64,000 nucleotides of DNA from Azolla caroliniana (taxonomy: Eukaryota; Polypodiophyta), in NCBI GenBank assembly GCA_043228905.1, contig JBHGNT010000014.1:17918001-17982000 (forward strand), given 5' to 3'. Within the stretch, counting starts at the first letter, position 1; each line of letters begins with the position of its first letter. Positions 46,952-57,066 of the stretch are shown here, one piece after another. A program made the position numbers and the translations under genes. The notes beneath the pieces are model-generated. The model had not been told where the DNA came from. It saw only the letters and a list, made by a program, of their open reading frames with translations, and ran no database searches.

Positions 46952-47142
46952 GTGACCACGGAAACCCCGATGAAGATCGGAGATGTTCAGGAACCGGTGG
47001 TGGCACTAGTGGACCACGGTTCGGAAATAAACATGATGTCCATGGACCTCTACAAGAAGGGGAAATGGCCGGTCAACACCAAGCACGGGTGGAAGATACG
47101 GGCAGTGACGCGCGCCACCGAGGAACTACACGGGGTCTGTGT
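46952..47142 (+). pseudogene. Protease fragment with DHGSEIN active site, truncated
   Basis: The same frame continues after the gag stop: MKIGDVQEPVVALVDHGSEI and then NMMS. This has the shape of a retropepsin active-site loop, with catalytic Asp at 47012 and His in place of the usual Ser or Thr of D-[ST]-G. It ends at about 47142 in the middle of the domain, where the strand switches to another element. The stop between gag and protease may be a programmed or decayed boundary. Confidence 0.65.
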
Positions 47143-48558
47143 GTGGAAGCTGTTGTTGTTGATTCTCAGTCTCGTTTGGTGGTGGGTTGTTCCGAGGTGC
47201 ATTGGAGTTGCGTTGGTCATTTTGAGGAGCGTCCCGTCGGCGGTTATCATTAGGTTTGCTATTGTTGCGTGTGTTGCGGTTGCCGTTTCGCCGATCAATG
47301 CCTGAGTTCCGTCGGTCATACTGGTCATCACGATCGTCATCATATCGAGCATAATCGCCGTGCCGGTCATCGCGATAATGATCACGGCGGTCATCATGTC
47401 GATAGTCGTCGTCTCGGCGCCGTCGATCCGGGGATCGCGGTCGGTCGTTATCCTGGTCTCGGTAGACATATCACTCGTCCTGCCGAGAGTATGTATTTCG
47501 TGGCTCGATCTGGCGGACCGGTGCCGCCGTTGTGCGGTTCAGCATATTATATTCGCACTACTCGACCGTGTGAGCTCGAGACTGACAGATCGGACACTGT
47601 GGTCGGTGGGGACATTCGAGGGCCAGGTGCCCTGATCTTGAACACGCCGTGCATTGGAGGGCTTGGCGAAAGCGATTGTCCTCTTGGGGAAGAGCGTTTT
47701 GCAAGGATGTCATCGAGAAGGCCGCGCCGCGCTAGGTCCGATCGAGGGCGAGAACGCGTGCTATGACTTGTTCGATAGTATGGTTGGCGAAATTTGTAAG
47801 TGCGAGAGTCGTTCGGAGAGGTTCTCGTAAACTGGATAGGAAAGTGTCCGGTATATGTTGTGCCGAGACATCATCGGCCACTTGTCTGTAGAGATCCTGG
47901 AACCGGATCGTGAATTGCGCGACCGTTTCGTGCGGTTCCTGGCATATAGAGAAGAATTGCCGGAGCAGTTCCCGTTTAGGCACCTCGCGATGAAAAAGTT
48001 CAAGGAACTTTGTGCGCACGATTTGGAAAGTGGTGGCCTCTCCTATTTCGAGGCGAGAGTAGCATCGTGCGGCCGGTCCATCGAGGGAGAGTGTGAACTC
48101 GGCAATCTTTGAGGCATCGATTTCGGCTGGCGTGAGGCAGTGCGTTGAGTGGTTGGCCTGCCACGTGGATATGAAGGCACGGATGTGTGACTCCGCATCT
48201 GGTCCGTCGGTGTATCATGGGTATGGGTACGGCATGATGTTATACTCTGGGTCTTCTGGTAGCACCGGAAAAGGGTTTAGTTCCGGTTGATTGACCTCTG
48301 GAGGGCTCGACGGGGGTTTTGGTGGTGAATCAACTCGCGATCGAGTGTCCAGTGGCGAGGATTGCACTGGGGAAGCCTCCGATTGCTCGGGAAAGGATTG
48401 GTTAGTGACCGTCGAGTCGGAAGTTCCTTTGACTGGCTCAGGGCGTTGGGCGGGTGGCCGAGACCTCGTGGTGCGAGAGGGCGCCGTAACGGCGGCTGGT
48501 GGTTACCTTCAACGAAGTTCGCTATGCACTCACAGCTGTAACCGGGCGTGCCAAATTG
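47143..48558 (-). pseudogene. Gag of an antisense Ty3/gypsy element, decayed
   Basis: Read on the minus strand, a retrotransposon gag runs from about 48500. It has ESHIRAFISTWQ, then FTLSLDGPAARCYSRLE and RELLRQFFSICQEPHETVAQ, typical of the Ty3/gypsy gag core. After a frameshift near 47735, two zinc knuckles follow: CTACSRSGHLALEC and a second whose last spacing contains a stop (CPICQSRAHTVE, stop, C). The C-terminal tail is rich in Arg, Asp and Asn (47470-47143). At least three in-frame stops are present, one (about 48220) where Trp is expected. The rest of the element (protease to integrase, 3' LTR) is absent. Confidence 0.8.
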
Positions 48559-49015
48559 TGTTACCCGTTCCTTTGGGTGAACACCTTCGATAGATCTGTG
48601 GCTATCGGTATTCAAGGGCCTGGTACGTGAAGGCTTGTAACAGAGGTGTCGAGAGAGAGACAGTGCTCAGAGAGAAAACACTAGCGAGGTCTTGATAGGC
48701 GTGGGCGGCGCTGAAATCATAGGTATGAATCAAAGCATAGACACATGGAACAACTGGGCACAATTCAGATATATTACCGTGACAGAAAAAGATTACAGAA
48801 CACGGCCTACGGCCGGTGACCTTACAAGATTATCTAGTTACGAGGGGTTCAGCTAGTGCTTCCGCCTATATTTTTCTTCTCTCTCTCCTCTGAGGTACTG
48901 GTCCTCGTTTAAATAACTTTTCCCCTAATACACAGCCGAGCCGTCGGTGGCCCGTGATACTCGGACTCGGCGTTTGCTAATTTCCTAATTTTACATTTCT
49001 ATCCTCTGGACAACA
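48559..49015 (-). repeat. 5' LTR of the antisense Ty3/gypsy element
   Basis: On the minus strand a segment starts TGTTGTCC at 49015 and ends GGGTAACA at 48559, directly before a primer-site-like TTTGGCACGCCCGG and the gag. It contains a TATA-like ttatttaaa. I did not match the primer site to a named tRNA. There is no second LTR in the window for comparison, so the borders are inferred. Confidence 0.6.
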
Positions 49016-50518
49016 CAAACTACCCAACCCAAATTGGAACCCTCCTACTAAGTATCCACCATTAGAGTCTACAGTCCATAAACACAATATCTCTCTCTCC
49101 ACAAACCTCCATAATAATATACTACCTAATACCAAAATACCACTACACCTCCAAATAGCACTAACCAGCCTTAGAAAAAACAAACAAATAATCATCCTAC
49201 CAACGGACAAAAACATCGGAGTTTGTGTCCTCGATAAAAAAACATACCTAGATAAAGCCCTAGAACATTTATCCGACATCACTACATATAAAAAGGTTAA
49301 TAGTCTCCCATTAGAAGAACTTGTAAGTCGACTACATGACATAGTCAACCGTAACCTTAATATCTTGTCTCTCATAAAAATACAATTTATCCTACACAAA
49401 CCGCCTAAAGGTTACTCAGTACCTAATATGTACTTCCTACCAAAAGTACATAAAACCCCCGTTAGCTATAGACCAATTTGCTCATATAATGGTTCATTAT
49501 TTGAACAAACGTCTAAATGGCTTCACCATCAAGTCCTCCCTATACTTCTATGTCAAAAACAATATCTTAGGGACTCCCATTCCCTTGTCCAAACCTTAGA
49601 ACAACTTATAACACCACCCAATAGCTTCAGTTTTTCTTTTGATGTTGAATCACTCTACCTTAGCATCCCACCAAAACTAGGACTCTTAGCCCTAAAAAAT
49701 CTTATTTCCCCCCACTTTTCGAACCAAAAAACTAATTTGATTTATACCCTTAGTGCCCTCACTTTAGAATACGACTTCCTAAAATTCAACAACCAAATTT
49801 ATCAACAAGTAAAAGGAACATCCATGGGCAGTAATTTTTCCGTTGTTTACGCATGTCTCTTCCTATCATATCTAGAAAATTCCAATCCATCACCCCACCT
49901 TTTCTATTTCACTAGGTATATTAATGATGCCTTTGGCGTTTGGACTGGTACTAAACCCCAACTTTTCGAATACCTAAACTTCTATAGTAGCACTACTCAA
50001 AACTCTATCAAACTAACCATACATACTTCTTACACGAAACTACCCTTTTTAGACTTGTGGATTAACTTAGATAATAATAGATTCACTTTTAATTGCTTTC
50101 AAAAAACACTTAATACATATCAATACATCCCTTATTCCTCCAATCACCCTCTCCATGTTAAAAATAGTTTCATTTTGAATGAATTAAAAAGATTATGGTT
50201 AGAGAAAGCACATCCCCAGGTTATTTAAATATGCAAAAGAAATTCTTTATGAGACTTAGGGCTCAAAGTTATCCCACGAATTTTATTCTAAAGAACTTTA
50301 GAAAACACCCTTACTCCCTTAGACACACTATCCTCTTCAAAGAAAAAACTAAAATAACCACCCCACCCACTATCTTGAAACTTAGATATACTCGTCATAC
50401 CCCCACACTAATAATCAAAGAAATGCTTACTAGCCTACACTCTAATATCCAATTAGATCCCCAACTACAACATATCCCTAAACCCATTATTTGTTGGATA
50501 AAATCTAAAACATAAACA
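48981..50518 (+). pseudogene. Penelope-like reverse transcriptase, no endonuclease domain seen
   Basis: A plus-strand frame is open from about 48981 to 50228. It then continues in another frame (50195-50515) after a shift near 50215. Hallmarks of Penelope-like elements: a DKNIG block standing for the usual ADKG, YFLPKVHK, RPICS, SFDVESLYLSIP, KGTSMGSNFSVVYACLFL, RYINDAFGVW and LPFLDLWI. The catalytic YxDD box reads YIND: Asn (AAT at 49923) stands in place of Asp, which should abolish polymerisation. The C-terminal part (RLRAQSYPTNFILKNFRKH and later IICWIKSKT) ends at 50515 without a GIY-YIG endonuclease. The 5' side is bounded by the antisense LTR near 49015. A pyrimidine-rich strand follows to 50890. 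Telomere-associated endonuclease-less Penelope elements are known in other eukaryotes; this may be a plant relative or simply 3'-truncated. Confidence 0.8.
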
Positions 50519-50881
50519 TATTTTCTCACCCTTCATTTAATCTATCCCCTTGCCTTGTTCCTCTCACCTTCCCCCTTACTACTATTTACTAGTCACACAC
50601 ATCTCCTTTTTCCCATTCCCTCCTATCTATACCCCCCTATCATTCCCTTATATTTCACTAAAATCTATATTTGTCTCTCTCTCTTTGTCTCTCTCTCCCT
50701 TTTTTCTCCCTTCTCCCTTCCCCCTCCCCTATACCTCTCACTACCTTTTTATACACTCTCTCTCCTCCCTCGCTTCCCTCAAATCTTCTCCCCACCACCT
50801 CTTACTAACTTCTTTTTTCTTTTCCTTCCTTTCCCTTCTTATTCCCTTTATTTTCACCTTCTCACCATCTTCTTCTTCTTC
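50519..50881. other. Pyrimidine-rich tract between Penelope-like element and LINE B
   Basis: About 360 bp almost entirely C and T on the plus strand, with no recognisable gene; the open frames here are composition artefacts. It may be the 3' untranslated part of the Penelope-like element. Confidence 0.6.
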
Positions 50882-51068
50882 TTTTTTTTTCCAAAATGAA
50901 GCTACTTTCCCATTAGTTAGGAAGGATTATTACATAGAGAGTCTACAAGAAGACGTATACACACATCGGGGAGTCTTCCTCCGATCAAGTAAAAGAAGAT
51001 GAGCCTACTTACAATGCCTTGCGGCCTAACTTAATGTAAGAAGCTACCTATATTTAAGGCGATGCCCT

Positions 51069-51742
51069 TCAATGTTGCCTTGTACGAGTCGGCTCTTGGG
51101 GCCTACAACGAAGAGAGGGTGGCAGGTTAGTAGGAAACAACCAGCGTGGGGGCTGGTAATTCCACCTCGGGCCACTCCCGCCTTGCATCACCATAGGTGT
51201 GTTCCTCCATTTCTGCCAAAAGCGCAATTGGGCAGAGATCACGTCGTTGGAGTGGTTGCAAATCTCTTCCAATTTCCCTCGTAGGCAGCTGATAATTGCG
51301 AACCATATGTCCATGATCACTTCCTCCGGGGGCCATACCGTACCTTGGAAAACCTTGAGGCAACGCGTTTTCCATATGTACCACAAGGTGAAACCTGCGA
51401 TCAACATCCAGATTTTTGGAAACCTAGGGGATGCGGGCTGCAAGCCTCTTTCAAAACGGATCTTGACGATTTTGCCTCTCGTGCATACATATCACCAACT
51501 ATCCGCATTGACGGTGTCCGTTCACCCTTCGACCGAGTGACCAATCCATGCCGCAACGCTCCACGAGGCTGTTCCTTCAATTTCACATGCCGCAAGGAGG
51601 CGAGTCACTCTATCCCAGATCTTTTGAGCTTGAGGGCAATCCCACAGACAATGTCTCAGAGTCTCAATAGGTCGAGAGCATAGTGGGCAGCCTAACGGGC
51701 CGCCGCATTTATCTAGCCATTCGCCAACGGGCACCACATTAT
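51069..51742 (-). pseudogene. LINE B ORF2 C-terminal part (zf-RVT)
   Basis: Continues ORF2 beyond copia 3: GEWLDKCGGPLGCPLCSRPI and then ETLRHCLWDC form the CX2C...HX4C knuckle of the zinc-binding domain found at the end of plant L1 ORF2 proteins (zf-RVT). After two in-frame stops (51522 and one about 40 bp further), a Trp-rich segment (FTLWYIWKTRCLKVFQG) follows, which is also typical of the ORF2 end. The frame is unchanged throughout. The final stop is at 51069. Confidence 0.8.
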
Positions 51743-52363
51743 TGATAGAAATTGACGCTTTCCAAACCTTCACCTCTCGGCCACAACCGAGGAAACACGA
51801 ATCAATGCAACAGAAACTAAAACACAGAGAGAGACTCGAATGCACAGAGTTTAGCGTGGAAAACCCTAGACGAAAAAAAAACCACGGGAGTGCAAGACTC
51901 CAACTATCACTATACGCAGGGAATGTACAATGGCGAGCTGCAAGGCGACGACCTTGAGCTCGCTATCCTCGCCACAGGCAGCGGTATTACACAGAGGCGT
52001 CGACCTCTTCCTTTCTCTCTCTCTGCTGCTCTCACTTCGCTCCCTCTCAGTGGAAAACAGAAAAATGAGCAACAACTAACAAAACTGTTTGCCCTAAGTC
52101 ATATTTATACACATATGACTTTCGGGCTATTTACAAATATAGCCTCAAGGGCCCTTGGCAAACATATTCACAAATAAGTCCCCGCATCCGGATCTCTCTC
52201 CGGGTACATTCGTCATCCGGCTCCGTAGCCGGGGTCTTCATCATCCGGATCCGGAACCGGGTCTTCATCATCCGGCTCCGATACCGGGTACTCCTCATTC
52301 GGGTCTTCATTCCCGATTCCCGGACATCCGACCATCCCATCCGGAGGGACCGTAATCCCAACA
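51743..52363 (-). repeat. Copia 3 3' LTR
   Basis: 621 bp. It lacks one ggctccgtag-type unit that the 5' LTR has. The polypurine tract (aagggggagt on the minus strand) abuts it at 52364-52373. Confidence 0.95.
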
Positions 52364-52373
52364 AACTCCCCCT

Positions 52374-55300
52374 TCACTTCGGCATGGGATGTCTTTCCAG
52401 TCCGACCCTCTTCCGGCACGCTTCCAGCTTGTCGGGTGTGAGCACTTTGGTCAGCATATCTGACCCGTTCTCGTCCGTGTGGATCTTCGTCAGCACGAAC
52501 TCCTGGTCTTCTATCCTTTCCCGGATCCAGTGATATCTTCACTGGATGTGCTTCGTCCGGGAGTGATAGGCCGCGTTCTTCGCAAGGTGGATGGCACTCT
52601 GACTGTCGCAGTAGAGTCGGTACTCCTCCTGCCGGATACCGAGCTCTCTAATGAAGTCCTTCATCCATATTATTTCCTTGCCGGCTTCAACAGCCGCCAT
52701 GTACTCCGCCTCCGTGGTTGACAACGCAACCGTCTTCTGCAGCCTCGACTGCCACGAAACAGCTCCCCCTGCATACGTCATCACATACCCTGATGTGGAC
52801 CGGCTGGTATCTGCGTCAGCCGACATATCCGAATCGGTAAAGCCGTCGAGTTCGGGCTTACCGGAGCCGAATCGGAGGCACACGTTTGCCGTGCCCTTCA
52901 GGTATCGGAGTATCCACTTGGCCGCGTTCCAGTGCTCTTTGCCGGGATTGCTCATGTACCGGCTTACCACTCCAACTGCATATCCTATGTCCGGTCTTGT
53001 ACACACCATTGCGTACATCAAGCTTCCGACGGCAGAGGCATATGGTACTTTCATCATGTCCTCCTTCTCAGCCTTTGTCTTGGGGCTTTGCTTGCTGGAC
53101 AACTTGCAGTTTGCCGGGAGGGTTGACCCGACCGGTCTTGCTTCCAACATGTTGAACCGGTGAAGCACCTTTGTCACGTACTTCTCCTGTGACAGCCACA
53201 ACTGCTTCTTCTTCCGGTCCCGGATGATGTGCATCCCTAGTATTTGCCTCGCCGGACCCAGGTCCTTCATTGAGAAGGTTCGGTGAAGCGCTTTCTTCAG
53301 CATCCGTATCTTGACCTGGTCCCGTCCGACGATCAACATGTCATCCACGTACAGGAGGAGTATTAGAAAGTCTCCTCCTTCGAACTTCTTCACAAACACG
53401 CAGTGATCAGACTGCGTTTTGTGGTACCCTTCGTCGGTCATGAAGGAGTCGAACTTCCGTTACCACTGCCGGGGAGCCTGCTTCAATCCGTAAAGGCTCT
53501 TCTTCAACCGGCATACCAGATGCTCCTTCCCTTTCTTCTCGAATCCTTCCGGTTGCTGCATGTAGATCTCTTCTTCGAGGTCACCGTGAAGGAATGCCGT
53601 CTTCACGTCCATCTGTTCTACCTCAAGGTCCATGCTTGCCGCTACGCTCAGCACCGTCCGGATGGAGGTCATCTTCACTACCGGGGCAAATATCTCGTCG
53701 AAGTCGACGCCCTTCTTCTGCTGGAACCCCTTCACCACGATCCTGGCTTTGTATCTCGGGGGGTTTCCGGCATCTCCCGGTTTCAGCTTGAACACCCACT
53801 TGTTTCGAAGTGCCCGCTTTCCTTTCGGCAACTCCACAAGTTCATATGTGTGGTTCTCATGCAGGGAATCCATCTCCTCCTGCATGGCACATAACCACCT
53901 GCGGCTATGGGTGTCAAGCTTTGCTTCTTCAAAACTCTCCGGCTCCCCCTCGTCGGTTAGCAGCACGTGCTCTGGTTCCGGAAATCTCCGGGGGGGCCTT
54001 CTCTCTCTTAGAGGATATCTCCGTTCCGGAGCTTCGGTAACCGGCTCCTCCGTTTCCTCTTCATCCGAATCCATTTCGGGATCGGGGCCGGTTCCGGTAT
54101 CAGTTTCATCTTCCTCGGCCGGTTCTGTTTCTTCACCGTCTTCGGCCGGATCCTCGAGTGCTAACCGGTCCCTTGCCGGTCGGGACTGCTCCTCGTAGAG
54201 TTGATCCTCACCGGTCGACTTGGAGCTCTTCATCTTCTTCTCCGACTCCCAGTCGGCGAGTGTTTTGTCCTCCATGAAGATGATATCACGACTCCGGAAT
54301 ATCTTTTTGTCGACCGGGTCCCATACTCGGTAGCCGAACTCGTCATCGCCGTAACCGAGGAATATGCATGGCCGGGTCTTTGGATCTAGCTTTCCTCTCC
54401 GGTCCTTTGCCACATGTACATATGCGAGACACCCGAACACCTTCAGATGCCGGTAGGATACTTCCCTACCGGTCCACACTCTCTGCGGCGTGTCTCCGTC
54501 CAAAGGTACAGAGGGTGATCTGTTTATCACGTATGTCTCCGTCGACATTGCCTCAGCCCAAAACCCCTTGGGTAATTTCGCATGCGCCAGCATACTCCGG
54601 ACCCTCTCCATTATGGTCCGGTTCATCCTCTCGGCCAGCCCGTTCAGTTCCGGCGTCTTCGGCACAGTAAACTCGAGCCGGATTCCCTTCGAGCGACAAT
54701 ACTCCTCGAACTGCCCCCGGTATTCCCCTCCGTTATCCGCTCGTATCGCTTTCAGCTTCTTGCCGGATTCCCTTTCCACTCTTGCGTGGAGTTCTTTGAA
54801 GACGCACAACACTTGGTCCTTTGTCTTCAACGGTACCGTCCACAGCTTCCGGCTGTGGTCATCAATGAATGTCACGAAGTACTGGGCTCCGCCATGTGAC
54901 TTCGTTTCTACTTGGCACACGTCAGTGTGCACCAACTCCAATGGTGCGCCACGTCTCGTCGGTGGCCTTGAGTGGAAAGAGGTTCGGTTCTGCTTACCGG
55001 CCAGGCAATCGGTGCACTTCTCCAGGTGCACATGCTTCACTGGAATAAGGTTGTCTTCTGCAAGCCTCTTCATCCCCTTCTCACTCATGTGGCACAGTCT
55101 CTTGTGCCACAGCTCACCGGCAGTGTCGGCTGCCACGTTCAACTCCTCCGGACACAACCAGGCATTCATAAGGTACAGTGTGTTGACTTTCCGGGCCCGA
55201 GCCACTATCAGGCTCCCCTTGCTGAACTTCATTACGCCGTTCCGGATGCTACCTGTGTAGCCTTCATCGTCTAGCCTCCCGGCCGAAATCAGGTTCAATC

Positions 55301-55834
55301 GAACCTCCGGAACGTGTCGGACATCCTTCAGCAACATTTTGCCTCCGGTCGAGGTTGTCAACCACACGTCTCCTATGCCGGCAATCCGGCACGTACCTTC
55401 ATTTCCCATCCGAACACAGCCATGCTCACCGGCTGCGTAGGATGAGAAGTATCTTCTTTCCGGGGTCAGGTGGAACGACGCTCCGGAATCGACCACCCAG
55501 GTAGTCTCATCGCCGGCAATGTTTAGTTCACCTTCTTCGGTGATGAGCATGATCTCCTCTTCACTTGCCGCGAGTGCCGTCGTTCCTTTCCGGTCCTGCT
55601 CTCGCCGATCCGAACCATTTCGGTCCGTGGCTCCCCGGTAAGCACCGTTCCGTTCCGGAGACTTCTTCGAATCGGTTTCGTCGGCTCCGTTGTCTTTTCG
55701 GTAATGCCGACAATTCTTTCGGAAATGCCCCGGCTTCCCACAGTGGAAGCATGTGGGCCTTCCTCTTGACTGCGACCGGGTCCCCGACTTCTCCCGTCTT
55801 TGCGGACTCCGGTTCCGTTGTCTTCTCCGTTCAA
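52374..55834 (-). pseudogene. Copia 3 pol (protease, integrase, RT, RNase H) with two stops
   Basis: The frame is open from the gag deletion at about 55834 to 52374 apart from TAA at 53462-53460 (Tyr codon in copia 1) and TGA at 52541-52539 (CGA, Arg, in copia 1). It has zinc knuckle [14 protein letters not shown], protease [12 protein letters not shown], integrase with [10 protein letters not shown] with YVDDM, and RNase H with TEAEY. Stop 53460 falls between the RT fingers and the YVDD box, so RT cannot be made in full. Confidence 0.9.
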
Positions 55835-56380
55835 AATGCTTGTCTTTACCGTTTGTAGGGACAAGTTATCTTCGGTGCAGGAGGTGCTGAGAGTCACCAC
55901 CAAGTTCTCCCAGCTTTCCGGCAATGTACACATCAGGATGATGGCTTGCATTGCATCCTCCAACGGGAACTTGATCGCCGCAAGCTGGTTCACGAATCCC
56001 ATGAACGTGCTTACGTGTTCCACCATACTCTCGCCGTCCCGGTACTTGAGGTTCACTATCTTCCTCATCAGGGAGGTCCGGTTCAACGCATTCTTCCTCT
56101 CGTAGAGGCCCGACAGCTTCTGCCACATCTCATATGCGTTGGTGTCGTTCGCCACATGTTGTAGAACGCTCACGTCGACGTATTGCCGAATGGTTGCAAC
56201 GGCTTTCCGGTTCAGAAGCCTCCATTCCGTCTCAAGTACCCCCTTGGGTATTTCCGGCCTGTCGATCGGTTCATACAGGTCCCGAACAATGAGCAGATCC
56301 TCCATCTTTATCTTCCAGTCGGCGTAGTTCTGCGCATTCAGCACCATCATCCCCGGCTGCCCGCTGCTACCGCCTTCCAT
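55523..56380 (-). pseudogene. Copia 3 gag, frameshifted by a net 67-bp deletion
   Basis: It starts at ATG 56380 (MEGGSSGQPG) and follows copia 1 gag closely to about 55835. There the bases matching 22925-22993 of copia 1 are replaced by two bases. The frame then leaves the pol frame and ends at 55523, so the zinc knuckle is read in the wrong frame. Confidence 0.85.
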
Positions 56381-56396
56381 TTTCTGCACTGCAGTC

Positions 56397-56408
56397 GCTC
56401 TGATACCA
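56397..56408 (-). other. Copia 3 primer-binding site (initiator tRNA-Met)
   Basis: TGGTATCAGAGC on the minus strand, next to the 5' LTR end at 56412. Confidence 0.9.
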
Positions 56409-56411
56409 GAT

Positions 56412-57061
56412 TGATAGAAATTGACGCTTTCCAAACCTTCACCTCTCGGCCACAACCGAGGAAACACGAATCAATGCAGCAGAAACTAAAACACAGAGAG
56501 AGACTCGAATGCACAGAGTTTAGCGTGGAAAACCCTAGACGAAAAAAAAAACCACGGGAGTGCAAGACTCCAACTATCACTATACGCAGGGAATGTACAA
56601 TGGCGAGCTGCAAGGCGACGACCTTGAGCTTGCTGTCCTCGCCACAGGCAGCGGTATTACACAGAGGCGTCGACCTCTTCCTTTCTCTCTCTCTGCTGCT
56701 CTCACTTCGCTCCCTCTCAGTGGAAAACAGAAAAATGAGCAACAACTAACAAAACTGTTTGCCCTAAGTCATATTTATACACATATGACTTTCGGGCTAT
56801 TTACAAATATAGCCTCAAGGGCCCTTGGCAAACATATTCACAAATAAGTCCCCGCATCCGGATCTCTCTCCGGGTACATTCGTCATCCGGCTCCGTAGTC
56901 GGGGTCTTCATCATCTGGCTCCGTAGCCGGGGTCTTCATCATCCGGATCCGGAACCGGGTCTTCATCATCCGGCTCCGATACCGGGTACTCCTCATTCGG
57001 GTCTTCATTCCCGATTCCCGGACATCCGACCATCCCATCCGGAGGGACCGTAATCCCAACA
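56412..57061 (-). repeat. Copia 3 5' LTR
   Basis: 650 bp, 29 bp longer than its partner because of one extra minisatellite unit of about 28 bp and one extra A. Confidence 0.95.
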
Positions 57062-57066
57062 ATTAT

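Larger units (their letters stand above)
44575..47142 (+). mobile_element. LTR element with tRNA-Trp-type primer site (truncated 3')
   Basis: A presumed 5' LTR (44575-45227; the left border is a guess at TGTCGTC), a primer site, a long gag and the start of a protease. It is cut off at about 47142, where antisense Ty3/gypsy DNA begins. There is a TATA box tataaaag at 44750-44757 and a near-palindrome of gcgcgc and gtgaa words at 44615-44650 in the presumed U3. No RT, RNase H or integrase remains, so the superfamily cannot be proven; gag with a single CCHC followed by a separate protease suggests Ty3/gypsy-like. Confidence 0.75.
51743..57061 (-). mobile_element. Copia 3: nearly complete Ty1/copia element (family A), inside LINE B
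   Basis: Minus orientation. The 5' LTR is 57061-56412, the primer site 56408-56397, and the 3' LTR 52363-51743, with a target duplication ATTAT (51738-51742 and 57062-57066). LTRs start TGTTGGG and end CTATCA. It is closely related to copia 1. The coding region is full length but carries a net 67-bp deletion in gag and two premature stops. The LTRs differ by one repeat unit of about 28 bp, one A and a few substitutions. Confidence 0.95.

Noticed and set aside
45999-47006. 335-codon minus-strand frame rich in Pro, Ser and Arg
   Set aside because: Antisense shadow of the gag gene; no motif, and composition explained by the GC-rich sense codons.
50550-51002. Plus-strand frames of 150 and 114 codons rich in Phe, Pro and Ser
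   Set aside because: Pyrimidine-rich tract plus the LINE B tail; composition artefact.
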